The notes: generated by a model not told the origin, from the letters alone. Shown: positions 26,687 through 36,447, numbered from the stretch's first letter. The stretch is DNA of 64,000 bases from Paraglaciecola arctica BSs20135 (GCF_000314995.1 NZ_BAEO01000034.1:1-64000); one strand, 5' to 3'. Made by a program: numbers and translations.

Positions 26687-27377
26687 TCATTTACTAGGAA
26701 TTTTCCTTTGTGTTTATTTACTAATTTTTGCCAATGACCTTTTTGCGAGCGACAATATGTCTACCAACGAATCTATAAAACACTCCGCCATCAAATACAG
26801 CATATTTGCTGATCAATGGCGTGTAGAAATGGCGATAAAAGTCGATGGCCGCGCCGAAGTCAGCGCCACAGAAATCCTCAATAACGAAGTGCAGCCACCA
26901 CTAGTGAGCTCGAAACAGTTATCCGATGAACAACGATTGCAATTGATTGAGTTTATTAAAATCACCCCTACAGTCCCTGATAAAAGTCGCGCGCCGGACA
27001 CTGTTGTTGTGTTTGCTACAGAAAAAGGTTCAGTGCAATGGGATGAAATGCAATTACTCTCTGGTGCCGCCAAGGAGTTTCGTGAATGGATAGAGGCTAG
27101 TTTGCATCCTATCTTAAGGGTCACGCAACTGGCTTATCAACGTGGCCAAAAAGCCGATGCAGAACGAATTTATGCTATCTCCGCTTTGGCTTATCAAGAA
27201 GGATTAACTCGCTTATCTAATTGGTGGAAACCACCAGGACTTAGGGATGACACTAATGTCACTGTATTGGAGGCCCGCAAAACGCTGAAGGCATCAAAAC
27301 ACCTACAAGCACGAGCTGCTTTTTTAAAAGTGCTCGATGAACGTATGGGGATTTACCAGAGCAAATACCCTGATTGA
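26562..27377 (+). CDS. Exported orphan protein behind the JAMM-like gene (candidate immunity partner)
   Basis: I do not recognise this protein. The real mature part starts after a clear signal-peptide-like core (LLGIFLCVYLLIF, cleavage near DLFA/SDN) about 60 residues into the frame. It is encoded just past the stop of the JAMM-like gene. The only ATGs before that core (26562, 26580, 26583) lie inside the upstream gene and give an abnormally long N-region. A non-ATG start, or the ATG at 26757 with loss of the signal, are alternatives. The mature domain is about 200 aa, mixed alpha/beta. An exported small protein directly behind a candidate cell-wall effector is the usual position of an immunity protein. 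This is inferred from position. Confidence 0.5.
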   Translation: MLNLINMMTLIQRYWNPPSGCATSTATHYTKEPGATWLNKTSHLLGIFLCVYLLIFANDLFASDNMSTNESIKHSAIKYSIFADQWRVEMAIKVDGRAEVSATEILNNEVQPPLVSSKQLSDEQRLQLIEFIKITPTVPDKSRAPDTVVVFATEKGSVQWDEMQLLSGAAKEFREWIEASLHPILRVTQLAYQRGQKADAERIYAISALAYQEGLTRLSNWWKPPGLRDDTNVTVLEARKTLKASKHLQARAAFLKVLDERMGIYQSKYPD

Positions 27378-27556
27378 TAGAGCGTTCAAAAACTCTTCGA
27401 AATTAAACAAAAATATATCTTAGTGGGAGAAATCTGTAAAAGACGGCACTCATAGCCAATATTGATACTACGCTTAATAGCGGCAAGGGATGATCCGAAT
27501 GGGCTTGGTACTGTCCCTTTGAAGATGTTTATATAAACATAGTAAGGAAATTATTT

Positions 27557-29830
27557 ATGAGTGCATTAAATGGTGAAGTAATCATTGCGGATCAAAGTGT
27601 CGGTGATCCCATTCAATTAAAAATATTTGGTGATGAGTTTTATGCTCGAAGAGAAACTATAGATGGGTATACGGTTGTTTATGATACTCAGAGGGGCGAA
27701 TACTGTTATGCAAAGTTAGCGGTAGGGCGATTGGTATCCAGCGGTATTCCTTTACATAAAAATAAACCTACAACTTTGCGCAAACACTTAAAAGACAGTC
27801 CAAAAGTACGCAATGAAAAATTCGGGTTACGCTATCAACAATTAAGACCTTCTGAAGAAGTAGGAAACGCTAGTGTTATGCGAACACTAGGTGCAGAAGG
27901 AGGATTATTAGAAGGACGTAAGCTGCATCAAGGAAATGTGCAGGGTCTTACCATTATTGTTGATTTTGATGATATACGAACCAACATATCCCATGCTGAT
28001 GTTGACGCCATGTTTAACAGCGATAACTACAGTCAAAATGGCAATTTTTGCTCAGTAAAACGTTATTTCGAAATTGTTTCCAGTGATAAATTAACTTACA
28101 CCAACCTAGTTGTTGGCCCTATTAGGTTGTCAAAACGTCGTAGTCATTACATTAATAATCTGTTGGTTAAAGAGGCAATGGATATAGTGGTGGATGATCT
28201 TGGAATTGATCTGCAACAATTTGATTCAAAAAATGAAGGCGTAGTGGATGCCATTAATTTTTTATATGCAGGGGTATCTCAATACGACGGGGATTTGTGG
28301 CCACACAATCATTTTCAACGATTAAGTTATGGCAACATGCGAACCCATTATTATCAATTGACTGGTTTAGGGCAGCATAGTGTTGATTTACGCATTGGCA
28401 CCATTTGTCATGAGAACGGACATTTATTGTGTCGTTTTCCCGACATGTATGATTATGGAAAACGTGATGGTGATTTTGAAAAAAGCCAAGGCATTGGACG
28501 ATATTGTTTAATGGGATCTGGAAATCACTTAAACGATCGACGCACACCAGCACCTATATGTGGATATTTACGAGAGTTGGCAGGATGGGTCGATCACATC
28601 ATTGATTTAAATTCTGCAGGAGAATTTTCAGCTACACATGGGCAATACGATAGCATCTTAAAATATACAACAGACAAAGCAAACGAGTATTTTGTAATAG
28701 AAAACCGCTCTAAAATCGCCTTAGACAGGCATTTACCATCTAGTGGTCTAGCTATATTGCATTGCGACACTTTAGGTTCAAATGAGTGGCAAGAGGGTAC
28801 CAGGAATGAACATTATCAATGTGCTTTAGTGCAAGCTGATGGACATTTGGATTTGGAAAATAATCGTAATGCCGGTGATGATACTGATTTGTTTACTGCT
28901 CAAAGTGGCATTGTGATTTCAGATGAAACGGTTCCCTCAAGCCGGGAGTGGGACGATACAGATTCAGGATTGCAACTTCGTGATGTCTCAGAACCCGCTT
29001 CGGTTATAACGTTCTCGGCGGGTATTTCTGCCAAGCCTAGTCACTTTACTGTCAGTTCATCTCCAAATCTAGTTATTCCAGATAATGATAGCGCTGGTGT
29101 CGCCAGTCATTTGAGTGTTAATTCAGCTGGAGAAATACAAGCAATATCCGTAAGTGTGCAAATCATCCATAGTTGGATAAGTGATTTGAAAGTAAGTTTA
29201 CGTTCACCGTCAGGTTCTTCTGCTATTTTACACGACCGAACAGGCAATGATGGCGATGACATATTTGAAACTTGGAACAGTCTTGAACTAGATAGTAGTC
29301 CTGAACTGGCTAGTAGCCCAGAATTGGCCAGTTTAGCAGTATTTCATGGCGAAAATGTAGAGGGAGAATGGACCCTTAATGTACAAGATAATGCGTCAGC
29401 AGACGTGGGGCGTTTGTTATTTTGGGAACTAAATATTGAAGTAAATCCAGTTTCTGTGCGAGAAATCGAGATTGAGTCTACTCCTAACTTAGTGATCCCT
29501 GACAACAACTTCCAAGGTATAACCTCTCAAATATCTCAAAATAAAAAAGGACATTTAAAAGAGATAACTGCTTGGGTTGATATCGAACATAGTTATATCG
29601 GAGATCTACAAGTAGAGCTGCTAGCACCATCCGGGCGCATTGTATTGCTGCATGACAAGGAGGGGGCTTCTAAAAATAACATTAAACGTTCTTATAACAC
29701 GATTGATACGCCTAGCCTGCAAGGGTTGCTGAATGAATCAATAGCGGGTAATTGGCAGTTAAGGATCCGAGATTTAGCTTCTGCTGATATTGGGGTATTG
29801 CAGGCCTGGGGACTAAAAATAAGTTACTAG
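27557..29830 (+). CDS. M6-family metalloprotease with two P/homB domains
   Basis: This 757-aa zinc protease has an AAGGAAA ribosome site. The N-terminal part matches M6 (immune inhibitor A-like) proteins (FGDEFYARRETIDGYTVVYD). The active site is His285-Glu286-Asn-Gly-His289, followed by a conserved FPDMYDYG. A Met-turn-like GIGRYCLMGSGNH follows. Two proprotein-convertase P-domains occupy about residues 505-635 and 640-757, each starting SxPNLVIPDN. Between them SSPELA is repeated twice. No signal peptide is visible, whereas most M6 proteases have one. The LysM/JAMM cassette lies 180 bp upstream. A hairpin follows. Confidence 0.85.
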   Translation: MSALNGEVIIADQSVGDPIQLKIFGDEFYARRETIDGYTVVYDTQRGEYCYAKLAVGRLVSSGIPLHKNKPTTLRKHLKDSPKVRNEKFGLRYQQLRPSEEVGNASVMRTLGAEGGLLEGRKLHQGNVQGLTIIVDFDDIRTNISHADVDAMFNSDNYSQNGNFCSVKRYFEIVSSDKLTYTNLVVGPIRLSKRRSHYINNLLVKEAMDIVVDDLGIDLQQFDSKNEGVVDAINFLYAGVSQYDGDLWPHNHFQRLSYGNMRTHYYQLTGLGQHSVDLRIGTICHENGHLLCRFPDMYDYGKRDGDFEKSQGIGRYCLMGSGNHLNDRRTPAPICGYLRELAGWVDHIIDLNSAGEFSATHGQYDSILKYTTDKANEYFVIENRSKIALDRHLPSSGLAILHCDTLGSNEWQEGTRNEHYQCALVQADGHLDLENNRNAGDDTDLFTAQSGIVISDETVPSSREWDDTDSGLQLRDVSEPASVITFSAGISAKPSHFTVSSSPNLVIPDNDSAGVASHLSVNSAGEIQAISVSVQIIHSWISDLKVSLRSPSGSSAILHDRTGNDGDDIFETWNSLELDSSPELASSPELASLAVFHGENVEGEWTLNVQDNASADVGRLLFWELNIEVNPVSVREIEIESTPNLVIPDNNFQGITSQISQNKKGHLKEITAWVDIEHSYIGDLQVELLAPSGRIVLLHDKEGASKNNIKRSYNTIDTPSLQGLLNESIAGNWQLRIRDLASADIGVLQAWGLKISY

Positions 29831-29843
29831 ATAATGTTTGTTG

Positions 29844-29869
29844 TTGCCAGTCTTCGTAAGGACTGGCAA
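29844..29869. terminator. Hairpin between the M6 protease and the convergent orphan
   Basis: TTGCCAGTC (29844-29852) and GACTGGCAA (29861-29869) form a perfect 9-bp stem with an 8-nt loop, 13 nt beyond the protease stop. There is no long T-tract on either strand, so it is a moderate terminator candidate for both convergent transcripts. Confidence 0.5.
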
Positions 29870-29898
29870 AGCAGTCGATGATGTTTATTTATACTGTT

Positions 29899-30279
29899 CT
29901 AAAACCCGTGACAATCGTAACCTTCAAGTCTTTTGGGCTTTTTATTCATATACAAAAAGTGCTCATAACCCACTGAAAAGGCAAAAGGATTGGCATTATA
30001 ATCTGCGTAATATTGATCCCGACCTAATTTTGCTTCGTTAACACCGGAAGCAAAACCACTTAAGAAATCATCTCTATTGTTCATCAATAAATTTATGGTA
30101 TCAGTGTCACTATCAACAACTTCAAAAACACCTTCATGGATGAATTTATCAAGTACTGCCACGTTGAAAGAACCGCTATAAATCTCCGTTTCAGGATCAA
30201 ATGTCACCATAGATGTGCTGTTATTGCTGGTGGCCTCCATTAGAGAAACGAACAACTCACGTACTTTTTTTGAAATCAA
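29899..30279 (-). CDS. Small protein of unknown function
   Basis: This 126-aa soluble protein is not recognised. It is acidic in the middle (FEVVDSDTDTINLLMNNRDD) with an aromatic C-terminal part. No signal or membrane segment is visible. It lies on the nuo strand, 102 bp downstream of nuoN, and is convergent with the M6 protease gene. It is not part of complex I. It could be an accessory gene inserted between the protease and the nuo operon. A real gene seems likely, because no overlapping gene shares the space and a good methionine start is present. Confidence 0.5.
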   Translation of the reverse strand: MISKKVRELFVSLMEATSNNSTSMVTFDPETEIYSGSFNVAVLDKFIHEGVFEVVDSDTDTINLLMNNRDDFLSGFASGVNEAKLGRDQYYADYNANPFAFSVGYEHFLYMNKKPKRLEGYDCHGF

Positions 30280-30381
30280 CTTAGCTGCCTTTTATACTAT
30301 TGCCCATAGATAATTGAAGATGAACTCAATATCTAAAATCTTCAACATTAATAGTATCAGTAAAAGAATGCTCTAAAAAGA

Positions 30382-31815
30382 CTAGCCAATTGCCAATATG
30401 CTTCTTAGTTGGTCTCCCAACAGGCCGGGTAATATTCCGAGTAACAGAAGACTTGCCGTAATAAGACCTACCCATATTTTGGTTACATAGGCACCTGATG
30501 CTTGGTGGATGTCACTTTTGGCAGGAGCAAAAAGCGTGAATATGACCCGCAGGTAATAATAGAGTCCTACGGCACTGCCCACCAACATGGCCGTGACTAG
30601 CCACCAAGCAGAGAGTTTTATTGCTAGAGTGAGCAGATAAAATTTACCAATAAAACCTATAGTAATAGGCATACCGGCCAACGATAGAAAAGCGATAGTC
30701 ATAATACTCGCAAGCCATGGATGTTGCCAAAACAAGCCTTGTAATTGAGGTAACTCATCGACATCTTGCTGGTCATCGAGCCTGGATAATAGTGTGAGAA
30801 CGGCAAATATTAAGATTGAGGCAACCAAATAAGCTAATAAATAATAACTGACACCTTCGAGCACTAAACTGTGATCTATGCCCATGGCAATCACGCCCGC
30901 CACTAACACATAACCCATATGGGCAATAGCCGAGTAGGCCATCAAACGCTTCAGACTTTGTTGTTGCAAGGCCAACCAATTGCCTAACAGCATACTGGCA
31001 ATCGCCATCCAGCTCAGCATTCGGATCATGTCGGCTTCAAAATCAGCGGGGACAAGCAGGATTAATTTGATAAACAACGCAAAGACTGCGGCTTTAGACA
31101 AACTGGTGAGCAGCAATGTAGAATTAACCGGTGCCCCTTGATAAACATCTGGTGTCCAGAAATGTAACGGAACCAGAGACAATTTAAAGGCAAGGCCTGC
31201 TAATACTAAAACAAAGCCACTTTTGGCCATCAGGCCCATGGGTGATTGCAGCATATCAACTAGCATCATCTGTCCGCTGCTGGCATACAATAAGGCAAAA
31301 CCTATAAGCAATAAACTAGTGGCAGCGCCAGACAACAACAGGTACTTCATTGCACCTTCGAGGGCGAGTTTACGTTCTCGGTTATAAGCGAGAATGGCTA
31401 ACATCGCCAAACTCATTAATTCAATGCTGAGGATCACGCTGCCCACATGGCGAGACATCACTAACAACATTGCACCTAAGCACGAAAGTAACAGCAGTAA
31501 ATAAAACTCCTCCGCCACTTCTTTACAGTTTGCTCCCATGTACGGGCCTTGTAGCAGGGCAACAGATATTCCTACCAGCAACAGTAATAAACTAAAGAAG
31601 CCGCCAATGGGTTCGTACTCAAATAGTATGGTGATGGTCTTCACATCTGTGGGGTATTGGTAAATTAACGCCGCGAGCGCCAGCAACAGAGTGACCAGAC
31701 AAATGCCTTGGGCAATAAAATGACTGCGTTTCCAACTTGCTTGGATCATCACTGCCAGAATACCAGCACTGATAATCAACACAGGTAACAGCAACCACAA
31801 TTCTTGCATGCTCAT
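30382..31815 (-). CDS. nuoN: NADH-quinone oxidoreductase subunit N
   Basis: This 477-aa proton-pumping membrane subunit has about 14 hydrophobic segments and the antiporter-like Proton_antipo_M pattern (FKLSLVPLHFWTPDVYQGAP), with conserved Lys in helices 7-8 (LMAYSAIAHMGYVL). It is the last gene of the nuo operon and overlaps nuoM by four bases. No strong terminator is visible between its stop and the next gene on the strand. Confidence 0.97.
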   Translation of the reverse strand: MSMQELWLLLPVLIISAGILAVMIQASWKRSHFIAQGICLVTLLLALAALIYQYPTDVKTITILFEYEPIGGFFSLLLLLVGISVALLQGPYMGANCKEVAEEFYLLLLLSCLGAMLLVMSRHVGSVILSIELMSLAMLAILAYNRERKLALEGAMKYLLLSGAATSLLLIGFALLYASSGQMMLVDMLQSPMGLMAKSGFVLVLAGLAFKLSLVPLHFWTPDVYQGAPVNSTLLLTSLSKAAVFALFIKLILLVPADFEADMIRMLSWMAIASMLLGNWLALQQQSLKRLMAYSAIAHMGYVLVAGVIAMGIDHSLVLEGVSYYLLAYLVASILIFAVLTLLSRLDDQQDVDELPQLQGLFWQHPWLASIMTIAFLSLAGMPITIGFIGKFYLLTLAIKLSAWWLVTAMLVGSAVGLYYYLRVIFTLFAPAKSDIHQASGAYVTKIWVGLITASLLLLGILPGLLGDQLRSILAIG

Positions 31816-33263
31816 GGATGTGCCTCCCCGGCGATTTGCATCAAACTACTAATGGTTTCGCTACTCAGATCCAACACTATATGTGGTTGTAATCCGAAAT
31901 AGATTAAGGCGACTACTAAAAGACTGGTGAATACCAATTCCCGCATATGCAAGTCAACTACATCCACATTGGGCGGCCCTTGAAAAGCGCGTTGAAATAA
32001 ATGCAGGCCATAAACAGCCGAGAGAACTATGCCTAAAGATGCCACTATGGTTTGCACCGGAAACTGTTGATAGCTGCCGAGTAAGGTGAATAACTCACCA
32101 TTGAAGTTAGCCATTCCCGGCATACCAATGCCTGCCATCACAAAAATCAAGGTGACCGTGGCCATTTTCGGAGCACTCGCCCACATGCCACCCATTTTTC
32201 CAAGCTCACGACTATGAATACGATGTTGGATGAGACCAGCCATACTAAACAAGGCAGCGCTGCTTATTCCATGAGCCACTATGGTCAAGATGGCGCCTTG
32301 CAAGGCCACTTCATGCCAGCTAAATAATGCTAACAATACAAAACCCATATGACTAATGCTCGAATAGGCTACCAGACGTTTAAAGTCAGTTTGGCTGTAG
32401 GCCATCAAGGCCCCATAAATAATGCTAATCACTCCCAGAGTGACTGCCACTGGCGCAAATTCCATAGTGGCGCTTGGGAAAAGTGGTAAAACAATGCGGA
32501 TCAATCCATAGGCACCAGTTTTGAGTAAAATGCCCGCCAATAAAACACTACCAGCTGTGGGAGCTTGGGTGTGGGCATCGGGTAACCAGCTATGAAATGG
32601 CACCATAGGTAATTTAACCGCGAAGGCAATAAAGAAACCCAGCATCAGCCAAAATTGCATATTCTCGGGTATCACTAATTGCTGTAATTGACCAAGATTA
32701 AAGCTAAGTTCCCCTGTTTGGTCTTGATGGTAAAGCGCCAAGGCAATGATGGCGACTAACATCAACAAACTGCTTACTTGGGTAAAGATAAAAAATTTCA
32801 GCGCAGCATAGCGACGACCTTCATGACCCCAAATCAGAATTAATGCGGTCATGGGCAATAACATCACTTCCCAAAATAAGAAAAACAAGAACAGATCGGC
32901 AGCTAAAAACACCCCTATAATACCTGCCACGCTAAACATCAAATTGAAGTGGAAGAAGCCTCGATGTTTTTCGATATCATTCCATGAAACCAAAACCGCC
33001 AGCATGGCTAATGCTATTGTCAAGATGACGAGCAATAAGGCAAGGCCATCGAACAACAACGCAAAATGAATATTAAAGCGCGCAAACCACTCCCAGCTAA
33101 GGCTGCTGGTCCCATTGATGCCAAGGTAGATACTAAAAATCAACAGCCCGGATAGACTAATTAGGGTGATCCAGTTGCCTGAACTTTTAAATTTATTCTC
33201 ACTGATCCAGGCGAAAACACCAAAAATCAATGGGAGCCAAATCAGAAAACTTAACGCCACCAT
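31812..33263 (-). CDS. nuoM: NADH-quinone oxidoreductase subunit M
   Basis: This 483-aa antiporter-like membrane subunit carries the family motifs FAVKLPMVPFHSWLPDAHTQAPTAGSVLLAG and RLVAYSSISHMGFVLL. The catalytic-type Glu on helix 5 lies in LFWEVMLLPM. Length and helix count are normal. It overlaps nuoL by 13 bases and nuoN by four, so the membrane-arm genes are translationally coupled. Confidence 0.97.
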   Translation of the reverse strand: MVALSFLIWLPLIFGVFAWISENKFKSSGNWITLISLSGLLIFSIYLGINGTSSLSWEWFARFNIHFALLFDGLALLLVILTIALAMLAVLVSWNDIEKHRGFFHFNLMFSVAGIIGVFLAADLFLFFLFWEVMLLPMTALILIWGHEGRRYAALKFFIFTQVSSLLMLVAIIALALYHQDQTGELSFNLGQLQQLVIPENMQFWLMLGFFIAFAVKLPMVPFHSWLPDAHTQAPTAGSVLLAGILLKTGAYGLIRIVLPLFPSATMEFAPVAVTLGVISIIYGALMAYSQTDFKRLVAYSSISHMGFVLLALFSWHEVALQGAILTIVAHGISSAALFSMAGLIQHRIHSRELGKMGGMWASAPKMATVTLIFVMAGIGMPGMANFNGELFTLLGSYQQFPVQTIVASLGIVLSAVYGLHLFQRAFQGPPNVDVVDLHMRELVFTSLLVVALIYFGLQPHIVLDLSSETISSLMQIAGEAHP

Positions 33264-35077
33264 AGTAACCCTCCTAACATCAGGGCACAGCCAGCGAGGG
33301 TGCCGAACAGATACCAGCGCAACTTACCGTTTTGGCTGATAACCAAGACTTCATTAAGACTAAAATTGAGCCAGCCTACGAAGTGATAGAAATGGTCTAT
33401 CACATCACTTTTGTTTATACGGGCAAACAGTTGCAAGGGTTTGGTAAAAATCTGCTCATAGAGCCAGTCGAAACCTAATCCATCCCGGCAGAAATGACTG
33501 ATAACTCCATCATTAGCCTGCATAGCTTTGCGTGGAAAATACAATGCCCAAGCTAGGATAAAACCCACCAAAGACGCAGCTACAGGCATCCATTCAATCC
33601 ACAAGGGAATATGCGGATGATGAGCCGGGCCAAATACCAGACTAAAATCTAAGCTAATAAATCCGCCGATTACAGCTAATGTCACTAAAGGTAACAAGGG
33701 CACCACTAATTGACTGGATGCTTTGTAATCAGCTTCTTTTAGATCATGATTGGCTGGGCCAAAACAAACAATAAATAACAGGCGAAAACTGTACAGGCTA
33801 GTGAGGAATGCACCAAGTACGCCAATCCACCACAGAGTTGGGCCGGCGGTATGAGCTTCGTAAGTTGCCGCTAGTATGGCTTCCTTACTAAAAAAACCAG
33901 AGCTGCCAGGAAAGGCCACCAGGGCTAATAATCCGATTAACAAAAAGGTAGAGGTCAGAGGTAAACTTTTAAACAAACCACCCATCTTGAAGATATCTTG
34001 CTGGTGGTGCATTTTCAAAATAATGCTACCAGCCGTTAAAAACAACAGCGCTTTAAAAAATGCATGGGTCATAAGATGGAAAATAGCGCCATCAAAAGCC
34101 AAGGCACCTAAACCCAAAAACATATAGCCAATTTGACTCATAGTGGAGTAGGCTAAAATGCGTTTTATGTCTGTTTGGGCGAGGGCGGCTACGCCTGCCA
34201 ACACTAAGGTTAGCGCGCCAATCCAAGCAACTAAATTGAGTATTCCTTCAACTTGTAGAAACAGCGGATGCATTCTGGCAATAAGATACACGCCTGCTGT
34301 CACCATAGTGGCAGCGTGTATCAGTGCGCTTACTGGGGTAGGACCAGCCATGGCATCAGGCAACCAAGTTTGCAGCGGCAATTGAGCCGACTTACCTACT
34401 GCGCCACCTACTAGTAATAAACAGGCTAACCATAAATTGGATTGAGAAACTTGTACTGTTGAATCGACAATAGTAGTGATGTGTAAACTACCAAATTCAC
34501 TAAATAGGATCAGCAAGCCGATCATCATGGCAGTATCGCCAACCCGAGTCACAATAAAAGCTTTTTTAGCGGCAACAACGTTATCGGCCTTATGTTGCCA
34601 GAAACCGATAAGCAAGAAGCTGCACAAACCCACACCTTCCCAGCCTAAATACAACAGCACTAGGCTATCGCCTAACACCAGCATCAACATGGCAAATACA
34701 AACAGATTCATATACACAAAAAAGCGCTGCACATCTTTGTCGCCGAACATGTAGGCCGCGGCATACCAGTGGATCATCCAACCCACGCCAGTTATCACCC
34801 CCATCATCACCAATGAAAGCTGGTCTAGATGTAAACCGAAGTTAAGGGGCGCTCCAGCAATAGGCAACCAATTGAATAAAACTTGTTGGAAAGAATCACC
34901 ACCCATGCCCAAAAACTCGATGCCAATAAGTAGTGTCAATATGGCGGCTAAAGCCATTGAGCCCACCCCAAATACAGCAACTAACATAGGTGAAAGTCGA
35001 CCTGCCAGCAGCAACAATATTATGGACGAGACAAGGGGCAATAGCGGTACAAGGAAAAGCAAATCTTGCATATTCAT
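33251..35077 (-). CDS. nuoL: NADH-quinone oxidoreductase subunit L
   Basis: This 608-aa distal proton pump has the N-terminal oxidored_q1_N part (VGWMIHWYAAAYM), then LYLGWEGVGLCSFLLIGFW and the signature VGKSAQLPLQTWLPDAMAGPTPVSALIHAATMV. The C-terminal region would form the long lateral helix and its TM anchor. Its start overlaps nuoK by four bases. Confidence 0.97.
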   Translation of the reverse strand: MNMQDLLFLVPLLPLVSSIILLLLAGRLSPMLVAVFGVGSMALAAILTLLIGIEFLGMGGDSFQQVLFNWLPIAGAPLNFGLHLDQLSLVMMGVITGVGWMIHWYAAAYMFGDKDVQRFFVYMNLFVFAMLMLVLGDSLVLLYLGWEGVGLCSFLLIGFWQHKADNVVAAKKAFIVTRVGDTAMMIGLLILFSEFGSLHITTIVDSTVQVSQSNLWLACLLLVGGAVGKSAQLPLQTWLPDAMAGPTPVSALIHAATMVTAGVYLIARMHPLFLQVEGILNLVAWIGALTLVLAGVAALAQTDIKRILAYSTMSQIGYMFLGLGALAFDGAIFHLMTHAFFKALLFLTAGSIILKMHHQQDIFKMGGLFKSLPLTSTFLLIGLLALVAFPGSSGFFSKEAILAATYEAHTAGPTLWWIGVLGAFLTSLYSFRLLFIVCFGPANHDLKEADYKASSQLVVPLLPLVTLAVIGGFISLDFSLVFGPAHHPHIPLWIEWMPVAASLVGFILAWALYFPRKAMQANDGVISHFCRDGLGFDWLYEQIFTKPLQLFARINKSDVIDHFYHFVGWLNFSLNEVLVISQNGKLRWYLFGTLAGCALMLGGLLWWR

Positions 35078-35379
35078 CCCTTCATCTCATCTAGTTTATC
35101 AATATCCAAGTCGCCAATGTGTTGACGTAAACGGATCAGCAAGGCCAGGCCGAGTCCTACTTCAGCAGCGGCAATACTTAGGATCAGGATATAAATAACC
35201 TGTCCGTCTGCTTGCTGCCATAGACTTCCGGCCAAAATAAACGCTAGCGCGCCTGCGTTTAGCATAATCTCCATAGACATCAGCATAAACAGGGTGTTTT
35301 TACGGCTTAACAAACCCACTAGCCCGATAGCCCAAAGCAGTGCAACCAACACAAAACCATGTTCAATAGGAACTGTCAT
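35074..35379 (-). CDS. nuoK: NADH-quinone oxidoreductase subunit K
   Basis: This 101-aa subunit has three membrane helices. It carries the two functionally important Glu residues in helix 2 (MLMSMEIMLNAGAL) and helix 3 (AAAEVGLGLALLI), plus the family's terminal charged tail. It is flanked by nuoJ (one-base overlap) and nuoL (four-base overlap). Confidence 0.96.
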   Translation of the reverse strand: MTVPIEHGFVLVALLWAIGLVGLLSRKNTLFMLMSMEIMLNAGALAFILAGSLWQQADGQVIYILILSIAAAEVGLGLALLIRLRQHIGDLDIDKLDEMKG

Positions 35380-35933
35380 TATTGGCTACCCCCTTGCGTA
35401 GTGGTTTTTTTGGGAAGCTCTTTGGCCAGATGATAACCACCGACTAATCCTGCCAAAAGCAAGAATGAAGCAATTTCAACTGCCAGCAAATAAGGGCCAA
35501 ATAACAATGAACCCACAGCTCTGGCATCCACTAACTCTATTTGCGTGACTGATGATGGGTTTGTGGCCCAGTTTTGCTGAGACAGTAAAACAAAGACGAT
35601 TTCCCCGAGTAAAATCATGGCTAATAGAGATGGTCCCACCCAGCTTTGCCAAGTTAACCATTGCTGCTCTCGATCGATGTCTGTTTGATTGATATTAAAA
35701 ATCATCACCGCAAATACAAACAACACCATAATCGCACCGGCATAAACGATAATTTGCAGGGCAGCTGCAAAGGGTGCTCCCAGTAGATAAAAACACATGG
35801 CCAATGCCAATAAACTCACTACTAAATACAGTAGCGCGTGTACAGCGTTTTTATTGGTGACAACAAACAGGCTAGCTAGCACGGCAATACTGCCACTGAC
35901 ATAGAATAATAGTTGGCCACTCTCGATATTCAC
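35379..35933 (-). CDS. nuoJ: NADH-quinone oxidoreductase subunit J
   Basis: This 184-aa membrane subunit has five hydrophobic helices. The helix-3 segment [19 protein letters not shown] matches ND6/NuoJ, the helix whose pi-bulge takes part in coupling. Its stop overlaps the nuoK start by one base, and its start overlaps nuoI by four. Confidence 0.95.
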   Translation of the reverse strand: MNIESGQLLFYVSGSIAVLASLFVVTNKNAVHALLYLVVSLLALAMCFYLLGAPFAAALQIIVYAGAIMVLFVFAVMIFNINQTDIDREQQWLTWQSWVGPSLLAMILLGEIVFVLLSQQNWATNPSSVTQIELVDARAVGSLLFGPYLLAVEIASFLLLAGLVGGYHLAKELPKKTTTQGGSQ

Positions 35934-36445
35934 GGCATTAAGCTCCTTACATCAACGGGAGGTTTTTCATTATCGGCTTGTCCTTTGTCTTTGCCTTTAA
36001 TGCTGATACCGGCTTTGTGATAGAAGTTGTAATCAGGATATTTACCAGAGCCGTCAATCAACAGGTGCTCTTTTTCGTAGACCATGTTTTGTCTGTCGTA
36101 TTCGGCCATTTCCACATCAGGGGTCAGCTGAATAGCATAAGTAGGGCAAGCTTCTTCACACAAACCACACATAATGCAGCGTGAGAAATTAATCCTGAAA
36201 AAATCGGCTCTCCAGCGGCCGTGATCGTCTTCGGTTTTTTGTAGGGAAATACAATCGACTGGGCAAGCCACGGCACACAAATTACAGGCAACACAACGTT
36301 CTTCGCCATCAGGATCCCGGGTCAATACAATTCGGCCGCGGTAACGAGGTGCTAAATAAGGTTTTTGTTCGGGGTATTGAACCGTGTCTGTGCGATCAAA
36401 CAAATGTTTGAAAACTGTCCACATGGTTCTAATTTGGGTGTGCAT
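35930..36445 (-). CDS. nuoI: NADH-quinone oxidoreductase subunit I (two 4Fe-4S)
   Basis: This 171-aa ferredoxin-like subunit carries electrons in the peripheral arm. Its two cluster motifs are intact: [12 protein letters not shown] and [13 protein letters not shown] chose the ATG at 36445, which lies two bases after the nuoH stop with a GGGGAG site ten bases upstream. The longer frame to 36523 runs back into nuoH. Length is close to E. coli NuoI (180 aa). Confidence 0.96.
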   Translation of the reverse strand: MHTQIRTMWTVFKHLFDRTDTVQYPEQKPYLAPRYRGRIVLTRDPDGEERCVACNLCAVACPVDCISLQKTEDDHGRWRADFFRINFSRCIMCGLCEEACPTYAIQLTPDVEMAEYDRQNMVYEKEHLLIDGSGKYPDYNFYHKAGISIKGKDKGQADNEKPPVDVRSLMP

Positions 36446-36447
36446 GA

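Noticed and set aside
26562-27377. Frame read as an ordinary cytosolic gene from its first ATG
   Set aside because: A clear signal-peptide core inside the frame shows the real protein is exported; only the exact start is uncertain.
34872-35198. Long + strand frames inside nuoL, nuoG, nuoF and nuoB (for example 34872-35198, 40519-40962 and 43824-44240)
   Set aside because: They are antisense frames over well-conserved complex I genes, lack ribosome sites and have shadow-like compositions.
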